This document shows, piece after piece, positions 1 to 11,393 of a DNA stretch of 64,000 nt. The notes beneath the pieces were generated by a model that was given only the letters and a program-made list of their open reading frames with translations, made no database searches and was not told the origin of the DNA. The stretch is from Pseudomonas putida. GTDB lineage: Bacteria > Pseudomonadota > Gammaproteobacteria > Pseudomonadales > Pseudomonadaceae. The stretch is from NCBI RefSeq assembly GCF_004357765.1, contig NZ_SMTE01000006.1:1-64000 (forward strand), given 5' to 3'. A program made the translations under genes and the position numbers. Position 1 is the stretch's first letter. Each line of letters opens with the position of its first letter.

Positions 1-39
1 AAGGAGTTTTACGTTCCGACTGCGTTGGAAGTGGTGCGC

Positions 40-67
40 ATTATAAGGGGATTCGAAACGGCGTCAA
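40..67 (-). promoter_or_regulatory. rRNA-type promoter firing leftward out of the window
   Basis: On the minus strand there is TTGACG (62-67), a 16-base spacer, and a perfect TATAAT (40-45), followed by a GC-rich discriminator (GCGC). The 40 bases upstream are AT-rich, like an UP element. This combination is typical of rrn P1 promoters. In Pseudomonas a tyrosyl-tRNA synthetase gene commonly sits just upstream of a 16S gene, so the transcript probably enters an rRNA operon lying just beyond position 1. The rRNA itself is not in the window. Confidence 0.7.
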
Positions 68-107
68 CACCTATTTTCAAGAAAATCAGATATTTAGCCA
101 AAACCCC

Positions 108-143
108 AAAAAGCAAAGCGGGGAGGCCTGTCGGCCTCCCCGC
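108..143 (-). terminator. tyrS intrinsic terminator
   Basis: An 11-bp perfect stem (118-128 with 133-143, loop of 4) lies 29 bases past the tyrS stop. Read on the minus strand it is followed by a T-rich stretch. Its T-rich tail overlaps the AT-rich region upstream of the leftward rRNA-type promoter. Confidence 0.85.
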
Positions 144-171
144 TTCTTATATAGCTACGCAAGCGTAATCG

Positions 172-1371
172 TCACTCTGCCTTCAGCGTCACCCGAGCGA
201 AGGCTTTCTTGCCAGCCTGACAAACGTGGGTGGCCCCGATTGCGAACATGAAGTCTCGCTCGACCACAGCGCCATCTACCTTCACCGCGCCACCGCTGAG
301 CAGATCGCGCGCCTGCGCCGAGTTCTTCACCAGACCTGCACGATTCAGCACGGCAGCAATCGGCAGGCTTTCAGCGGCAACCACCTCGACCTCCGGCAGG
401 TCTTCAGGAAGCTCACCCTCCTTCATGCGATTACCCGCCGCACGGTGCGCGTTGGCAGCAGCCTCCTCACCATGGAAGCGGGCAACGATCTCTTCCGCCA
501 GCTTGATCTTGATGTCACGCGGGTTCGCACCATTGGCCACGTCAGCACGGAACTGGTCGATCTCTTCCATCGAGCGGAAGCTCAGCAGCTCGAAGTAACG
601 CCACATCAGCGTATCCGGGATCGATACCAGCTTGCTGTACATCACCCCCGGCGCTTCCTGGATGCCGACATAGTTACCGAGCGACTTGGACATCTTCTTC
701 ACGCCATCCAGCCCTTCGAGCAGCGGCATGGTCACAATGTTCTGCGCCTCCTGGCCGTAGGCGCGCTGCAACTCGCGCCCCATCAGCAGGTTGAACTTCT
801 GGTCGGTACCGCCAAGCTCGACGTCCGCCTTGAGCGCCACCGAGTCATAACCTTGCACGAGCGGGTAAAGAAACTCGTGGATGGCGATCGGCTGGTTGGT
901 GGTATAGCGCTTGTCGAAATCATCACGCTCCAGCATGCGCGCCACGGTGTACTGCGATGCCAGGCGAATGAAGTCGGCCGGAGTCAGCTTGTCCATCCAG
1001 GTGGAGTTGAACGCCACCTCGGTCTTGGCCGGGTCGAGGATCTTGAACACCTGCTGCTTATACGTCTCGGCATTCTCCAGCACCTGCTCGCGCGTCAGCG
1101 GCGGGCGGGTGGCACTCTTACCGCTCGGATCGCCGATCATGCCGGTGAAGTCACCAATCAGGAAGATCACCTGGTGCCCCAGCTCCTGGAACTGGCGCAG
1201 CTTGTTGATCAGCACCGTGTGCCCCAGATGCAGATCGGGCGCCGTCGGGTCGAAGCCTGCCTTGATACGCAGAGGCTGGCCGCGCTTGAGCTTCTCAACC
1301 AGTTCCGACTCGACCAACACTTCTTCCGCACCGCGCTTGATAAGCGCCAGCTGCTCTTCAACCGACTTCAT
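172..1371 (-). CDS. tyrS: Tyrosyl-tRNA synthetase
   Basis: Charges tRNA-Tyr with tyrosine in the cytoplasm. The class I signatures are visible: an HIGH-type motif (LHLGHT, about residue 50) and KMSKS (about residue 230), followed by a C-terminal S4-like RNA-binding domain. The start is set at the ATG of [10 protein letters not shown], giving 399 residues, the usual length; an upstream in-frame start would add 15 non-conserved residues. The next transcription unit downstream appears to be an rRNA operon. In P. aeruginosa the gene in this setting is named tyrZ, one of two TyrRS paralogues there, so tyrZ is an alternative symbol. Confidence 0.95.
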   Translation of the reverse strand: MKSVEEQLALIKRGAEEVLVESELVEKLKRGQPLRIKAGFDPTAPDLHLGHTVLINKLRQFQELGHQVIFLIGDFTGMIGDPSGKSATRPPLTREQVLENAETYKQQVFKILDPAKTEVAFNSTWMDKLTPADFIRLASQYTVARMLERDDFDKRYTTNQPIAIHEFLYPLVQGYDSVALKADVELGGTDQKFNLLMGRELQRAYGQEAQNIVTMPLLEGLDGVKKMSKSLGNYVGIQEAPGVMYSKLVSIPDTLMWRYFELLSFRSMEEIDQFRADVANGANPRDIKIKLAEEIVARFHGEEAAANAHRAAGNRMKEGELPEDLPEVEVVAAESLPIAAVLNRAGLVKNSAQARDLLSGGAVKVDGAVVERDFMFAIGATHVCQAGKKAFARVTLKAE

Positions 1372-1407
1372 AGACAGACCCGCAAGGCTCAGATTCAAGG
1401 GGAGCCA

Positions 1408-1435
1408 ACCATACAAGATCGGCCATCAAATACAA
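1408..1435 (-). promoter_or_regulatory. Candidate tyrS promoter
   Basis: TTGTAT (1430-1435) and TATGGT (1408-1413) are separated by 16 bases on the minus strand, about 37 bases upstream of the tyrS ATG. Both hexamers are imperfect, so this is a sequence-only candidate. Confidence 0.4.
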
Positions 1436-1486
1436 GTTTCGCAATGGAATGTGACCCGACAGGCGCCTTGCAGCGTCTACGCGCCC

Positions 1487-1515
1487 TTGCGCGAAAATGG
1501 ATTTGGTTATATTTT
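1487..1515 (+). promoter_or_regulatory. Candidate mepM promoter
   Basis: TTGCGC (1487-1492), a 17-base spacer and TATTTT (1510-1515) precede the M23 peptidase gene. The roughly 65-base leader that would follow is strongly AT- and pyrimidine-rich, unlike the surrounding DNA. Confidence 0.4.
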
Positions 1516-1583
1516 ATACAGTTATTTCATCTTCATCATGTCATTCATCTTTTCCATTTCACATTTTCAAAGTCTTTTTACCT

Positions 1584-4083
<2,500 letters not shown>

Positions 4084-4098
4084 CCCAGCCGCCACAAT

Positions 4099-4130
4099 GC
4101 AAAACGCCGCGCAAATGCGCGGCGTTTTGC
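4099..4130. terminator. Bidirectional terminator between anmK and erpA
   Basis: A 15-bp perfect inverted repeat (4099-4113 with 4116-4130) has AAAA/TTTT at the stem ends. It lies between two convergent genes and can serve both. Confidence 0.85.
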
Positions 4131-4142
4131 TACCTGCTGTTC

Positions 4143-4493
4143 TCAGATCGAGAACGAGGAACCGCAACCGCAAGTGGTGGTGGCGTTCGGGTTCTTGATC
4201 ACGAAACGCGACCCTTCCAGACCTTCCTGATAATCCACCTCGGCGCCAGCCAGGTACTGGAAGCTCATGGGGTCGACCACCAGCGATACGCCTTCGCGCT
4301 CGACGATGGTGTCGTCTTCGGCCACGTCCTCATCGAAGGTGAAGCCATACTGGAAGCCCGAGCAGCCGCCGCCTGTCACGAATACACGCAACTTCAGACG
4401 ATCATTGCCTTCCTCGGTGACCAGGGTCTTCACCTTTTGTGCAGCCCCTTGGGTGAATTCAAGAACCGTGGGGGTGAAGGTTTCGACGCTCAT
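4143..4493 (-). CDS. erpA: Iron-sulfur insertion A-type carrier ErpA
   Basis: A-type carrier that delivers Fe-S clusters to essential apoproteins such as the isoprenoid enzyme IspG. It has 116 residues, and the three conserved cysteines are present: C44 (GGCSGFQ) and C108/C110 in the C-terminal CGCGSSFSI. The start is the ATG of MSVETFTP; an upstream in-frame ATG would add 16 non-family residues. It lies downstream of argC in the same orientation but has its own promoter and follows a terminator. Confidence 0.95.
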   Translation of the reverse strand: MSVETFTPTVLEFTQGAAQKVKTLVTEEGNDRLKLRVFVTGGGCSGFQYGFTFDEDVAEDDTIVEREGVSLVVDPMSFQYLAGAEVDYQEGLEGSRFVIKNPNATTTCGCGSSFSI

Positions 4494-4539
4494 GCTGATT
4501 CTCCCGGCGTTGGTGCCGCCATAAAACTCGATGACGCGC

Positions 4540-4569
4540 ATTATCCGCTTCCCCGAGAAAAATGGTCAA
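4540..4569 (-). promoter_or_regulatory. erpA promoter
   Basis: TTGACC (4564-4569) and GATAAT (4540-4545) lie 18 bases apart on the minus strand, ending 47 bases before the erpA ATG. This is a good sigma-70 match. No IscR site was assigned. Confidence 0.6.
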
Positions 4570-4597
4570 GAATTGTGCGGCTTTAGTCTGTGCCAAG

Positions 4598-4623
4598 AAA
4601 AAGGCCCGCACGGGGCGGGCCTT
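4598..4623 (-). terminator. argC terminator
   Basis: A 9-bp stem (4601-4609 with 4615-4623) lies 17 bases after the argC stop. On the minus strand it is followed by a T-rich tail. Confidence 0.75.
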
Positions 4624-4639
4624 GGTGACCACCAGACAA

Positions 4640-5674
4640 TTACGGCAGCAGGCCGGCGTGGGAAAGGCCCATGCGTTCGTCCAGACCGAACAGGATGTTG
4701 AGGTTCTGCACCGCCTGCCCGGATGCACCCTTGACGAGGTTGTCGATGACCGACAGGACCACCACCAGGTCGCCGCCCTGCGGGCGATGCACGGCAATAC
4801 GGCAAACGTTGGCACCGCGCACACTGCGGGTTTCCGGATGGCTGCCAGCGGGCATCACATCGACGAACGGTTCGTCAGCGTAGCGCTTCTCGAACAATGC
4901 CTGCAGGTCGACCGAGGTGTCGGCGACCGTCGCGTACAGAGTGGCATGGATACCACGAATCATGGGGGTCAGGTGTGGCACGAAGGTCAGGCCGATGTCC
5001 TTGCCTGCAGCCAGGCGCAGGCCCTGGCTGATCTCCGGCAGGTGGCGGTGGCCCTTGACGGCATAGGCCTTCATGCTCTCGCCTGCTTCACAGAACAGCG
5101 AACCGACGGCTGCGCCCCGACCTGCACCACTGACACCCGACTTGCAGTCGGCGATCAGGCGCGAAGCATCCGCCAGCCCAGCTTCGAGCAAAGGCAGGAA
5201 GCCCAGCTGGGTAGCGGTGGGGTAGCAACCCGGCACGGCAATCAGGCGCGCCTGGCGAATTTTTTCGCGGTTCACCTCCGGCAGACCATACACGGCATCC
5301 TTGAGCAACTCCGGTGCACCATGGGGCTGACCGTACCATTTGCCCCACTCGGTGGCATCCTGCAGACGGAAATCTGCCGACAGGTCGATCACCTTGGTGC
5401 CCGCCGCCAGCAACTCGCCGGCCAAAGCGTGGGCGACACCGTGCGGGGTGGCGAAGAACACCACGTCGCAGGCCGCCAGGGTCTTGCTGTCCGGGACGCT
5501 GAAGGCCAGGCCGTCGTAGTGGCCGCGCAGGTTCGGGTACATGTCGGCTACCGCCACGCCCGCCTCGGAGCGCGAGGTGATGACCGCAACTTCTGCCTGC
5601 GGATGCTGTGCCAGCAGACGCAACAGTTCGACACCGGTGTAACCCGTGCCGCCGACGATACCGACCTTGATCAT
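4640..5674 (-). CDS. argC: N-acetyl-gamma-glutamyl-phosphate reductase
   Basis: NADPH-dependent third step of arginine synthesis: N-acetylglutamyl phosphate to the semialdehyde. It is 344 residues. The N-terminal nucleotide-binding GGTGYTG motif is at residues 8-14, the catalytic cysteine is C150 (VPGCYPTA), and the catalytic-histidine region HRHLPEI lies near residue 210. The start is MIKVGIVGG. The gene has its own strong promoter and terminator, so it appears monocistronic, as scattered arg genes are in Pseudomonas. Confidence 0.96.
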   Translation of the reverse strand: MIKVGIVGGTGYTGVELLRLLAQHPQAEVAVITSRSEAGVAVADMYPNLRGHYDGLAFSVPDSKTLAACDVVFFATPHGVAHALAGELLAAGTKVIDLSADFRLQDATEWGKWYGQPHGAPELLKDAVYGLPEVNREKIRQARLIAVPGCYPTATQLGFLPLLEAGLADASRLIADCKSGVSGAGRGAAVGSLFCEAGESMKAYAVKGHRHLPEISQGLRLAAGKDIGLTFVPHLTPMIRGIHATLYATVADTSVDLQALFEKRYADEPFVDVMPAGSHPETRSVRGANVCRIAVHRPQGGDLVVVLSVIDNLVKGASGQAVQNLNILFGLDERMGLSHAGLLP

Positions 5675-5689
5675 GACGCTTGCCCCTTT

Positions 5690-5720
5690 TTGACGAACCC
5701 ACTGGAAAGCGCACGATAAT
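5690..5720 (+). promoter_or_regulatory. Candidate hemJ promoter, overlapping the argC promoter
   Basis: TTGACG (5690-5695) and GATAAT (5715-5720) lie on the plus strand with a long 19-base spacer. The -10 box occupies the same bases as the argC -10 box on the other strand. If both are used, the polymerases would compete for the site. Confidence 0.4.
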
Positions 5721-5744
5721 AGGGGGCCGTGGCTCCTGTAACAA
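5716..5744 (-). promoter_or_regulatory. argC promoter
   Basis: TTGTTA (5739-5744), a 17-base spacer and TATTAT (5716-5721) lie on the minus strand, about 40 bases upstream of the argC ATG. The match and spacing are good. Confidence 0.65.
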
Positions 5745-5815
5745 CTCTTCAGGTGTCCCTTGGCACGCTTGACCACTACTATCTGACGACCGTGAATCCT
5801 GAAGGAACTCCCTCC

Positions 5816-6241
5816 ATGCTCTATCTGTGGATAAAAGCCCTGCACATCGTCAGTGTCGTCTGCTGGTTCGCCGGCCTGTTCTACCTGCCGCGCCTGTTCG
5901 TCTACCACGCACAGAGCGAGGACAAGGTCAGCCAGGAGCGCTTCATGGTCATGGAGCGCAAGTTGCTGCGTGGCATCATGAATCCGGCCATGGTCGCCAC
6001 TTATGTGTTCGGCGCCTGGATGCTCTACCTCACTCCTGGCTGGCTGAGTCAGGGCTGGCTGCACGCCAAGTTGACCCTGGTGATCCTGCTGACCGGCTAT
6101 CACCACATGTGCAGTGCCCAGCGCAAACGCTTCGCCGCCGGCACCAATACCCGCAGTCACGTGTACTACCGCTGGTTCAACGAGGTGCCGGTAGTGTTCC
6201 TGCTGGCAATCGTCATCCTGGTGGTGGTCAAACCGTTCTAG
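5816..6241 (+). CDS. hemJ: Protoporphyrinogen oxidase HemJ
   Basis: Small integral membrane protein of the UPF0093/HemJ family, which oxidises protoporphyrinogen IX in heme synthesis in bacteria lacking HemG and HemY. It is 141 residues with about four membrane helices. The N-terminal helix carries the conserved histidine H10 (KALHIV) and the [10 protein letters not shown] segment typical of the family. The start is the ATG of [10 protein letters not shown], preceded by an AAGGA-type ribosome binding site. An in-frame upstream ATG would add 29 residues unlike the family. Confidence 0.88.
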   Translation: MLYLWIKALHIVSVVCWFAGLFYLPRLFVYHAQSEDKVSQERFMVMERKLLRGIMNPAMVATYVFGAWMLYLTPGWLSQGWLHAKLTLVILLTGYHHMCSAQRKRFAAGTNTRSHVYYRWFNEVPVVFLLAIVILVVVKPF

Positions 6242-6328
6242 CCCCTGCGAAGGCTGAAACGAAAGGCAACACTTCGGTCTGTCACGCGCTGTACACTACC
6301 TGCCCTCATCCGCCGCCAGGAGCCTTGC

Positions 6329-7111
6329 ATGACCCGTTACGCCATGATCACCGGTGCTTCCAGCGGCTTGGGCCTGGCACTGGCGGAAGCCTTGGCGCGG
6401 CGCGGGCGCAACCTGATCCTGGTGGCACGCCATCGGGAAACCCTGGAGCCGGTGGCCATCGAGCTCAGCCAACGCTTCGGCGTAGAAGTGCTGCTGCGCG
6501 CCTGCGACCTCAGTCAACCGCTGCGGCTTTCCGGATTCGTACTGGAGCTTGAGGAAGGCGAGCGGCGCATCGACTTGCTGGTCAATTGCGCGGGGCAGCG
6601 CACCTATGGGCCGTTCCTGGCCCATGAGTGGGCTGATGAGCAGGACTTGCTGGAGGTCGATATCCTGGCCCTGAGCCGCCTATGCCACGCCATCGGCAAC
6701 CTGATGGCGATCCAGGGGGGCGGGCAGATTCTCAACGTCGCCGGTCTCGCCGCCGTGGCGCCGGGTCCCTGGATGGCCACCTATGCGGCCAGCAAAGCTT
6801 ATGTGATGAGTTTCTCCCAGGCCTTGCGCGAAGAGCTCAAGCGCACAGGCATCAAGGTCTCGGTACTGTGCCCCGGCCCGGTGCGCTCGGCACGGCGACC
6901 GATCCCACGGCTCGATGGCGGCAGCCGCTGCCTGAGCCCCGAGGAAGTCGCACTGCACGCTGTGCGCGCACTGGACCGCAACCGTGCGGTGATCATCCCC
7001 GGCCGGCGTAACCGCTGGCTGGCGTTCGCTCCGCGCCTGCTGCCGGCGTGGCTGGTGCGCAAGCTGGCCGGCGTCATCCATCGCCGCTATTGCCCGGTTG
7101 GAATGGAATAG
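6329..7111 (+). CDS. Short-chain dehydrogenase/reductase
   Basis: Rossmann-fold NAD(P)-dependent oxidoreductase of 260 residues. The cofactor loop TGASSGLG is at residues 8-15. The LVNCAG segment follows near residue 85, and the catalytic YAASK (Tyr-x-x-x-Lys) near residue 155. The C-terminal part is basic and partly hydrophobic (PRLLPAWLVRKLAG), as in the DltE/YqjQ-like SDR group that works on lipid-like substrates. That resemblance is an impression only, and the substrate cannot be read from the sequence. The HIT gene begins 64 bases downstream. Confidence 0.8.
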   Translation: MTRYAMITGASSGLGLALAEALARRGRNLILVARHRETLEPVAIELSQRFGVEVLLRACDLSQPLRLSGFVLELEEGERRIDLLVNCAGQRTYGPFLAHEWADEQDLLEVDILALSRLCHAIGNLMAIQGGGQILNVAGLAAVAPGPWMATYAASKAYVMSFSQALREELKRTGIKVSVLCPGPVRSARRPIPRLDGGSRCLSPEEVALHAVRALDRNRAVIIPGRRNRWLAFAPRLLPAWLVRKLAGVIHRRYCPVGME

Positions 7112-7175
7112 CCACTGGGCGAGCGGCACCGGGCTGAGTACACTCGGCCCGGACCCTCACCATGGAGCAAGTGCT

Positions 7176-7514
7176 GTGGACGATTTATTCATCAAGATCA
7201 TCAACCGGGAAATCCCGGCGAAGATCATCTACGAGGACGACCAGGTTCTGGCCTTCCACGACATCGCCCCCCAGGCGCCGGTGCACTTTCTGGTCATCCC
7301 GAAAAAGCACATCCGCACCCTCAACGACCTGACCGAAGACGACAAGGGGCTGGCGGGCCACATCCTGTTCACCGCCCAACGCCTGGCCAAGGAACTCGGC
7401 TGCGAGGACGGTTTCCGTGTGGTCATGAACTGCAACGAACAAGGTGGGCAAACCGTCTACCACATTCACATGCATGTGCTCGGCCAACGTCAAATGCACT
7501 GGCCGCCGGGCTGA
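7176..7514 (+). CDS. HIT (histidine triad) nucleotide-binding protein
   Basis: HINT-branch nucleotide hydrolase or transferase of 112 residues. The family triad is at the C-terminus: H96-x-H98-x-H100 (HIHMHVLG). The start is a GTG (read as Met, [10 protein letters not shown]), chosen because GGAG lies 8 bases upstream and homologues begin here. The longer reading frame from 7098 overlaps the end of the SDR gene and has no family similarity. The cellular substrate of these HINT proteins, often AMP-lysine or aminoacyl adenylates, is not defined here. Confidence 0.9.
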   Translation: MDDLFIKIINREIPAKIIYEDDQVLAFHDIAPQAPVHFLVIPKKHIRTLNDLTEDDKGLAGHILFTAQRLAKELGCEDGFRVVMNCNEQGGQTVYHIHMHVLGQRQMHWPPG

Positions 7515-7579
7515 TCCAGAGCAGGCGACCCCGCATCGATTGCGTTAAACTGTCGGGCACATTCTTGCGGAGGTGCCCG

Positions 7580-8227
7580 ATGGCTACCGAACGTCACTAC
7601 TCGCCGCTCGACCGCTTGTTGCTGCAGGCCGATACCGCCATGCGCACCTTGCTGCCCTTCAGCGGCCAACCTTCCCGCCCTTCCCCCGCCGTCATCCAGC
7701 CGGACACCGATTTGGACGAGGCGCAGGCCCGTCATATTGCCGGTCTGATGCGCATCAACCATACCGGCGAAGTCTGTGCCCAGGCGCTGTATCAGGGCCA
7801 GGCCCTGACCGCCAAGCTGCCCGAGGTGCGCAAAGCCATGGAGCATGCCGCCGAAGAAGAAATCGACCACCTGGCCTGGTGCGAGCAGCGTATCCGTCAG
7901 CTCAACAGCCACCCGAGCGTGCTCAATCCGCTGTTTTACGGTATGTCGTTCGGTATCGGTGCCTTGGCCGGACTGGTCAGCGACAAGGTCAGCCTGGGCT
8001 TCGTCGCCGCCACCGAACACCAGGTGTGCAAACACCTGGACGAGCACCTCGAGCAGATCCCGCACGAGGACGAGAAGTCCCGGGCGATCCTCGAGCAGAT
8101 GCGAGTGGACGAAGAGCAACACGCCGAGTCGGCCCTCGAAGCCGGTGGATACCGTTTTCCGGCCCCAGTGCGCTTTGGCATGAGCCTGCTGGCCAAGGTC
8201 ATGACCAAGAGCACTTACCGCATCTGA
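7580..8227 (+). CDS. coq7: Demethoxyubiquinol hydroxylase Coq7
   Basis: Di-iron monooxygenase that hydroxylates the ring in the penultimate step of ubiquinone synthesis. It is 215 residues. All six ferritin-like iron ligands are visible: E64 (HTGE), E94 and H97 (EEEIDH), E146 (ATEH), and E178 and H181 (EEQH). Pseudomonas uses Coq7 where E. coli uses UbiF. The start is MATERHYSP, 6 bases after GGAGG-like DNA. The next gene starts 7 bases downstream. Confidence 0.95.
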   Translation: MATERHYSPLDRLLLQADTAMRTLLPFSGQPSRPSPAVIQPDTDLDEAQARHIAGLMRINHTGEVCAQALYQGQALTAKLPEVRKAMEHAAEEEIDHLAWCEQRIRQLNSHPSVLNPLFYGMSFGIGALAGLVSDKVSLGFVAATEHQVCKHLDEHLEQIPHEDEKSRAILEQMRVDEEQHAESALEAGGYRFPAPVRFGMSLLAKVMTKSTYRI

Positions 8228-8234
8228 GGACGTC

Positions 8235-9275
8235 ATGACGGATCGCTTCGACGCCAAGGACCTGGCGCGCGCGGTGCAGGCCGGGATTCTCCAGCCCGGC
8301 CAGGATCATGCCCTGCTCGCGTTCCTGCGCCAACAACCGGCGGCACGTGGCAGCCTGCAACTGGCCCACGCCGCTTTCTACTTCGGCGCCTTGCTGATCA
8401 TGGGTGCCATGGGCTGGCTGCTCACCGAAGCCTGGATGCGCGTCGGCGACTGGGCACTGCTGGCGATCGCCGTACTCTATATCTTCTTACTCACAGGCTT
8501 CGCCCTGAACCTGCAGCGGCGCGGCCAGGCCGTCGCCGCTGGCGTACTGGCGGCCGTAGCCGTCAGCATCGTGCCGCTGGCCGTGTTCGCGGTCGAACGG
8601 CTGCTGGGCTGGTGGCCACTGGAAGATGCACAGTCGAGCTACCACGATTACTACGCTTACATCCGTGGCGCCTGGCTGCTGATGGAGGCGGCGACCGTGG
8701 TGGCCGGGCTGCTCATGCTGAGACTGGTTCCCTATCCGTTCATCGCCATGCCGATCGCCGTGGCCTTGTGGTTCATGTCGATGGACTTGAGTGAGTGGAT
8801 CTACGGCGCGCCTTTCACCTGGGAGCAGCGGCGCACGGTGTCATTGTGGTTTGGCCTGGGCCTGCTGGCCGTCATGCTGCTGGTGGATGGCCGCACGCGC
8901 CAGGACTATGCGCACTGGGGCTATCTGGCCGGGTTGATGGCGTTCTGGGGTGGCTTGACCTTGATGGACAGCGACAGCGAGTTGGGCAAAGCCTTCTACT
9001 GCCTGATCAACCTCGGCTTGATGGCGATGGCCATCGTGTTGCGCCGCCCGGTATTCATGGTCTTCGGCGCGTTAGGGATCGCTGCGTACCTGGGCTACCT
9101 GGCTTACGAGGTATTCGCCGACTCGCTGTTGTTCCCCGTGGTGCTGACCTTGATCGGCCTGGGGGTGATCGGTCTTGGACTGGCATATCAGAAACGCCGC
9201 GACCACCTGAGTCGCTCGGCCCGAGAGCGCCTGCCCCGGTGGTTGCTGACGGCACTACCGGCGTTACGCGACTGA
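8235..9275 (+). CDS. Conserved inner membrane protein, unknown function
   Basis: The 346-residue protein has a soluble N-terminus of about 45 residues (DLARAVQAGILQPGQ, resembling the start of DUF2157-type proteins) followed by roughly nine or ten hydrophobic helices. A Tyr/Asp-rich loop (SSYHDYYAYIRG) sits near residue 140. The C-terminus is basic. There are no catalytic motifs to name. It starts 7 bases after coq7 with an ATG preceded by GAGGA, so cotranscription with coq7 is likely. A link to quinone metabolism would be a guess. Confidence 0.7.
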   Translation: MTDRFDAKDLARAVQAGILQPGQDHALLAFLRQQPAARGSLQLAHAAFYFGALLIMGAMGWLLTEAWMRVGDWALLAIAVLYIFLLTGFALNLQRRGQAVAAGVLAAVAVSIVPLAVFAVERLLGWWPLEDAQSSYHDYYAYIRGAWLLMEAATVVAGLLMLRLVPYPFIAMPIAVALWFMSMDLSEWIYGAPFTWEQRRTVSLWFGLGLLAVMLLVDGRTRQDYAHWGYLAGLMAFWGGLTLMDSDSELGKAFYCLINLGLMAMAIVLRRPVFMVFGALGIAAYLGYLAYEVFADSLLFPVVLTLIGLGVIGLGLAYQKRRDHLSRSARERLPRWLLTALPALRD

Positions 9276-9314
9276 GCACCGTCTGGGCGACGAGGCCGCC
9301 CAGGCGTGTTGAGT

Positions 9315-9737
9315 TCAACCCAGTTCGACGATCTCGTAGCCGTGGGTGATTTCCACCCCGGCGCGCTCGAGCATGATCGACGCCGAGCAGTACTTCTCCG
9401 CCGACAGTTCCACTGCGCGCTTGACCTGGGCTTCTTTGAGCCCGCGCCCTTTCACCACGAAATTCATGTGGATCTTGGTGAATACCTTCGGATCCTCGCT
9501 GGCACGCTCCGCTTCGAGGAAGGCCTCGCAGCTTTCCACCGCCTGGCGCGACTTCTTCAGGATACTGACGACGTCGAAACTGCTGCAGCCACCCAGGCCG
9601 AGCAGCAGCATTTCCATCGGACGCACGCCCAGGTTACGACCACCGGATTCGGGTGGGCCATCCATCACGACGACATGGCCGCTCCCCGACTCGCCGAGGA
9701 ACATCGCTTCGCCGGCCCACTGGATGCGTGCCTTCAT
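9315..9737 (-). CDS. OsmC family peroxiredoxin-like protein (YhfA type)
   Basis: The 140-residue protein has the OsmC/Ohr fold. Two cysteines in family positions are visible, C51 (LGGCSSFDVV) and C117 (EKYCSAS), plus C70. OsmC/Ohr proteins reduce organic hydroperoxides with such a pair, and the YhfA subgroup is less well defined. In many gammaproteobacteria a YhfA-type gene lies divergent from crp, as here, with a shared 189-base promoter region. Control by Crp is therefore plausible but inferred. Confidence 0.85.
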   Translation of the reverse strand: MKARIQWAGEAMFLGESGSGHVVVMDGPPESGGRNLGVRPMEMLLLGLGGCSSFDVVSILKKSRQAVESCEAFLEAERASEDPKVFTKIHMNFVVKGRGLKEAQVKRAVELSAEKYCSASIMLERAGVEITHGYEIVELG

Positions 9738-9818
9738 CTATCCATACTCCTGAAATTCGGAAAAGGGTGTCAGCTTACGGCTTGTGCAGCCGTCGGAAAA
9801 GCTCAAGACGCTGCGCTT

Positions 9819-9848
9819 TTGTGCTTAAACACCCACAGTGTCTGATAA
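9819..9848 (+). promoter_or_regulatory. Candidate crp promoter
   Basis: TTGTGC (9819-9824), an 18-base spacer and TGATAA (9843-9848) lie about 79 bases before the crp start. The match is moderate. No convincing Crp operator (TGTGA-N6-TCACA) was seen in the gap. Confidence 0.35.
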
Positions 9849-9926
9849 GCTGGCGCCAATCGACTGGCGCGTTCCTGCCAGATAGCTGCTAACAAGACTC
9901 CCCGTCGCATCGAACAGGATTTCGTG

Positions 9927-10571
9927 ATGGTTGCCTCTGCCCTTCCCGCCAAGATCAAGAATATCGACAAGCTGCTGGTGCACTGCCAGCGTCGGCGCTA
10001 TGTCGCCAAGAGCAACATCATCTGCGCCGGTGACCGGGCCGATACATTGTCGTTCATCCTCAAGGGTTCGGTGACCATCCTCATCGAGGACGACGAAGGT
10101 CATGAAATGATCATCGCCTACCTCAACAGCGGCGACTTCTTCGGCGAACTGGGCTTGTTCGAGCCAGCCGGCAGCGACCAGCAGCGTAGCGCCTGGGTAC
10201 GCGCCAAGACCGAGTGCGAAGTGGCCGAGATCAGCTACGACAAGTTTCGCGAACTGGCGCGCCAGGACCCGGAGATTCTCTACGCACTTGGCAGCCAGAT
10301 GGCCCAGCGCCTGCGCAACACCACGCGCAAGGTCGGCGATCTGGCGTTCTTCGATGTCACTGGCCGCGTCGCCCGCTGCTTGCTCGACCTGTGCAAGCAG
10401 CCCGATGCCATGACTCACCCCGACGGCATGCAGATCAAGATCACCCGTCAGGAAATCGGCCGTATCGTTGGCTGTTCGCGGGAAATGGTCGGTCGCGTCC
10501 TCAAGGATCTCGAGGAGCGCAGCCTGGTGCAGGTCAAGGGCAAGACCATGGTGGTCTACGGCACCCGCTAA
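9927..10571 (+). CDS. crp: cAMP receptor protein Crp/Vfr
   Basis: Global transcription factor of the Crp/Fnr family, 214 residues. The N-terminal cyclic nucleotide-binding beta-roll contains [13 protein letters not shown] and the ARSAWVRAK-type region. The C-terminal winged helix has the recognition segment [19 protein letters not shown] (about residues 173-191). It closely matches P. aeruginosa Vfr and P. putida Crp. A GTG directly precedes the ATG; the ATG is taken, to match Vfr length. P. putida Crp is known for tight cAMP binding and modest roles in carbon control compared with E. coli. Confidence 0.95.
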   Translation: MVASALPAKIKNIDKLLVHCQRRRYVAKSNIICAGDRADTLSFILKGSVTILIEDDEGHEMIIAYLNSGDFFGELGLFEPAGSDQQRSAWVRAKTECEVAEISYDKFRELARQDPEILYALGSQMAQRLRNTTRKVGDLAFFDVTGRVARCLLDLCKQPDAMTHPDGMQIKITRQEIGRIVGCSREMVGRVLKDLEERSLVQVKGKTMVVYGTR

Positions 10572-11272
10572 TCCCTGGGCAGCGCCGCCAATACCTCGCC
10601 GTAGGCGCGGGACAAACGCTCGAACCACGGTACTTGGGGCGCCACCTCATGCAGGGCAATATGGCTGTCGGCGCGGCATCGCTGTTCAAGGCCACAGCAT
10701 TCGTTGAAGCGATTGACCGCCGCCACCATCGACTCACGCTCGTTGTCCAGCAACAACGCGCCATGCACCAGCACCACCGGACGCTTGCCTCCCAGACCCT
10801 GACGCCAGCGCTGAGCCGTACCCACCAGCTTGCGACCATTGAGATTGACGTTGTAGCGGCCATCGCAGAAAGCACCGTCGATCTCACCTACCGACGCCAC
10901 CCCACCCCATTCGCGCAATACATCGCACAGCGGCAGACACAGCCGTTCGTAGGCGTTCTCGATACGACCATGGTCCCCTTCGCTGCGTGGTGCCACATAC
11001 ACCAGTGCCACGTTCACCGTCGCATGCGACTGAGGCACCGGTTCGCCACCGGTTTCGCGCAGCAGGACCGGCCAGCCGGCGATTGCCAACTCCGCGCAGG
11101 CGGTTTCGAAGTTGTCCAGGCGGCTCATACGCCGGGGCATGACCAGGGCATGGTCGATGGGACGCCAGAACAGCACGCCGGCTTCGCGTTCGCCACGGCA
11201 GACGGCGGCGAGCAGCTCCTGTTCGGCGTGCAAGCCTTGTTCGACGGTCAGGGCCAGGGGTTGATCGGTCAT
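10568..11272 (-). CDS. Lipoate-protein ligase A family protein
   Basis: A 234-residue BPL/LplA-fold protein. The segment [14 protein letters not shown] (about residue 135) matches the lipoate/octanoate ligase signature with its catalytic lysine. The ATG at 11272 has AGGTGG 8 bases upstream, so it is preferred to the GTG at 11284. Likely roles are attaching lipoate or octanoate to E2 or GcvH domains, or an amidotransferase variant; the sequence alone does not decide. Its stop codon overlaps the crp stop codon on the other strand, and no terminator separates the two. Confidence 0.75.
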   Translation of the reverse strand: MTDQPLALTVEQGLHAEQELLAAVCRGEREAGVLFWRPIDHALVMPRRMSRLDNFETACAELAIAGWPVLLRETGGEPVPQSHATVNVALVYVAPRSEGDHGRIENAYERLCLPLCDVLREWGGVASVGEIDGAFCDGRYNVNLNGRKLVGTAQRWRQGLGGKRPVVLVHGALLLDNERESMVAAVNRFNECCGLEQRCRADSHIALHEVAPQVPWFERLSRAYGEVLAALPRD

Positions 11273-11301
11273 TGATTGGGCCACCTATGATGTTGGCGCC
11301 A

Positions 11302-11337
11302 CCGGCCACTTTCGCGGGCAAGCCCGCTCCTACAGGG
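11302..11337 (+). repeat. REP element (P. putida type)
   Basis: A 36-base palindromic unit with the perfect hairpin core GCGGGC-AA-GCCCGC (11314-11327) and the typical CTCCTACAGG flank. It lies in the gap between trpC and the lipoate-ligase-like gene. The same core forms the doublet at 44556-44652. Confidence 0.85.
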
Positions 11338-11360
11338 ACGGTGCTGGAATCCAGAGGTAT

Positions 11361-11385
11361 GAAAAAGCCGGCACAAGGCCGGCTT
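11361..11385 (-). terminator. trpGDC operon terminator
   Basis: An 8-bp stem (11365-11372 with 11378-11385) lies 9 bases after the trpC stop and runs into TTTTTC on the minus strand. Confidence 0.85.
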
Positions 11386-11393
11386 CGGTTCGA

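Noticed and set aside
4562-5719. 385-codon plus-strand frame opposite argC
   Set aside because: Antisense shadow of argC; His/Gln/Val-rich composition typical of such shadows.
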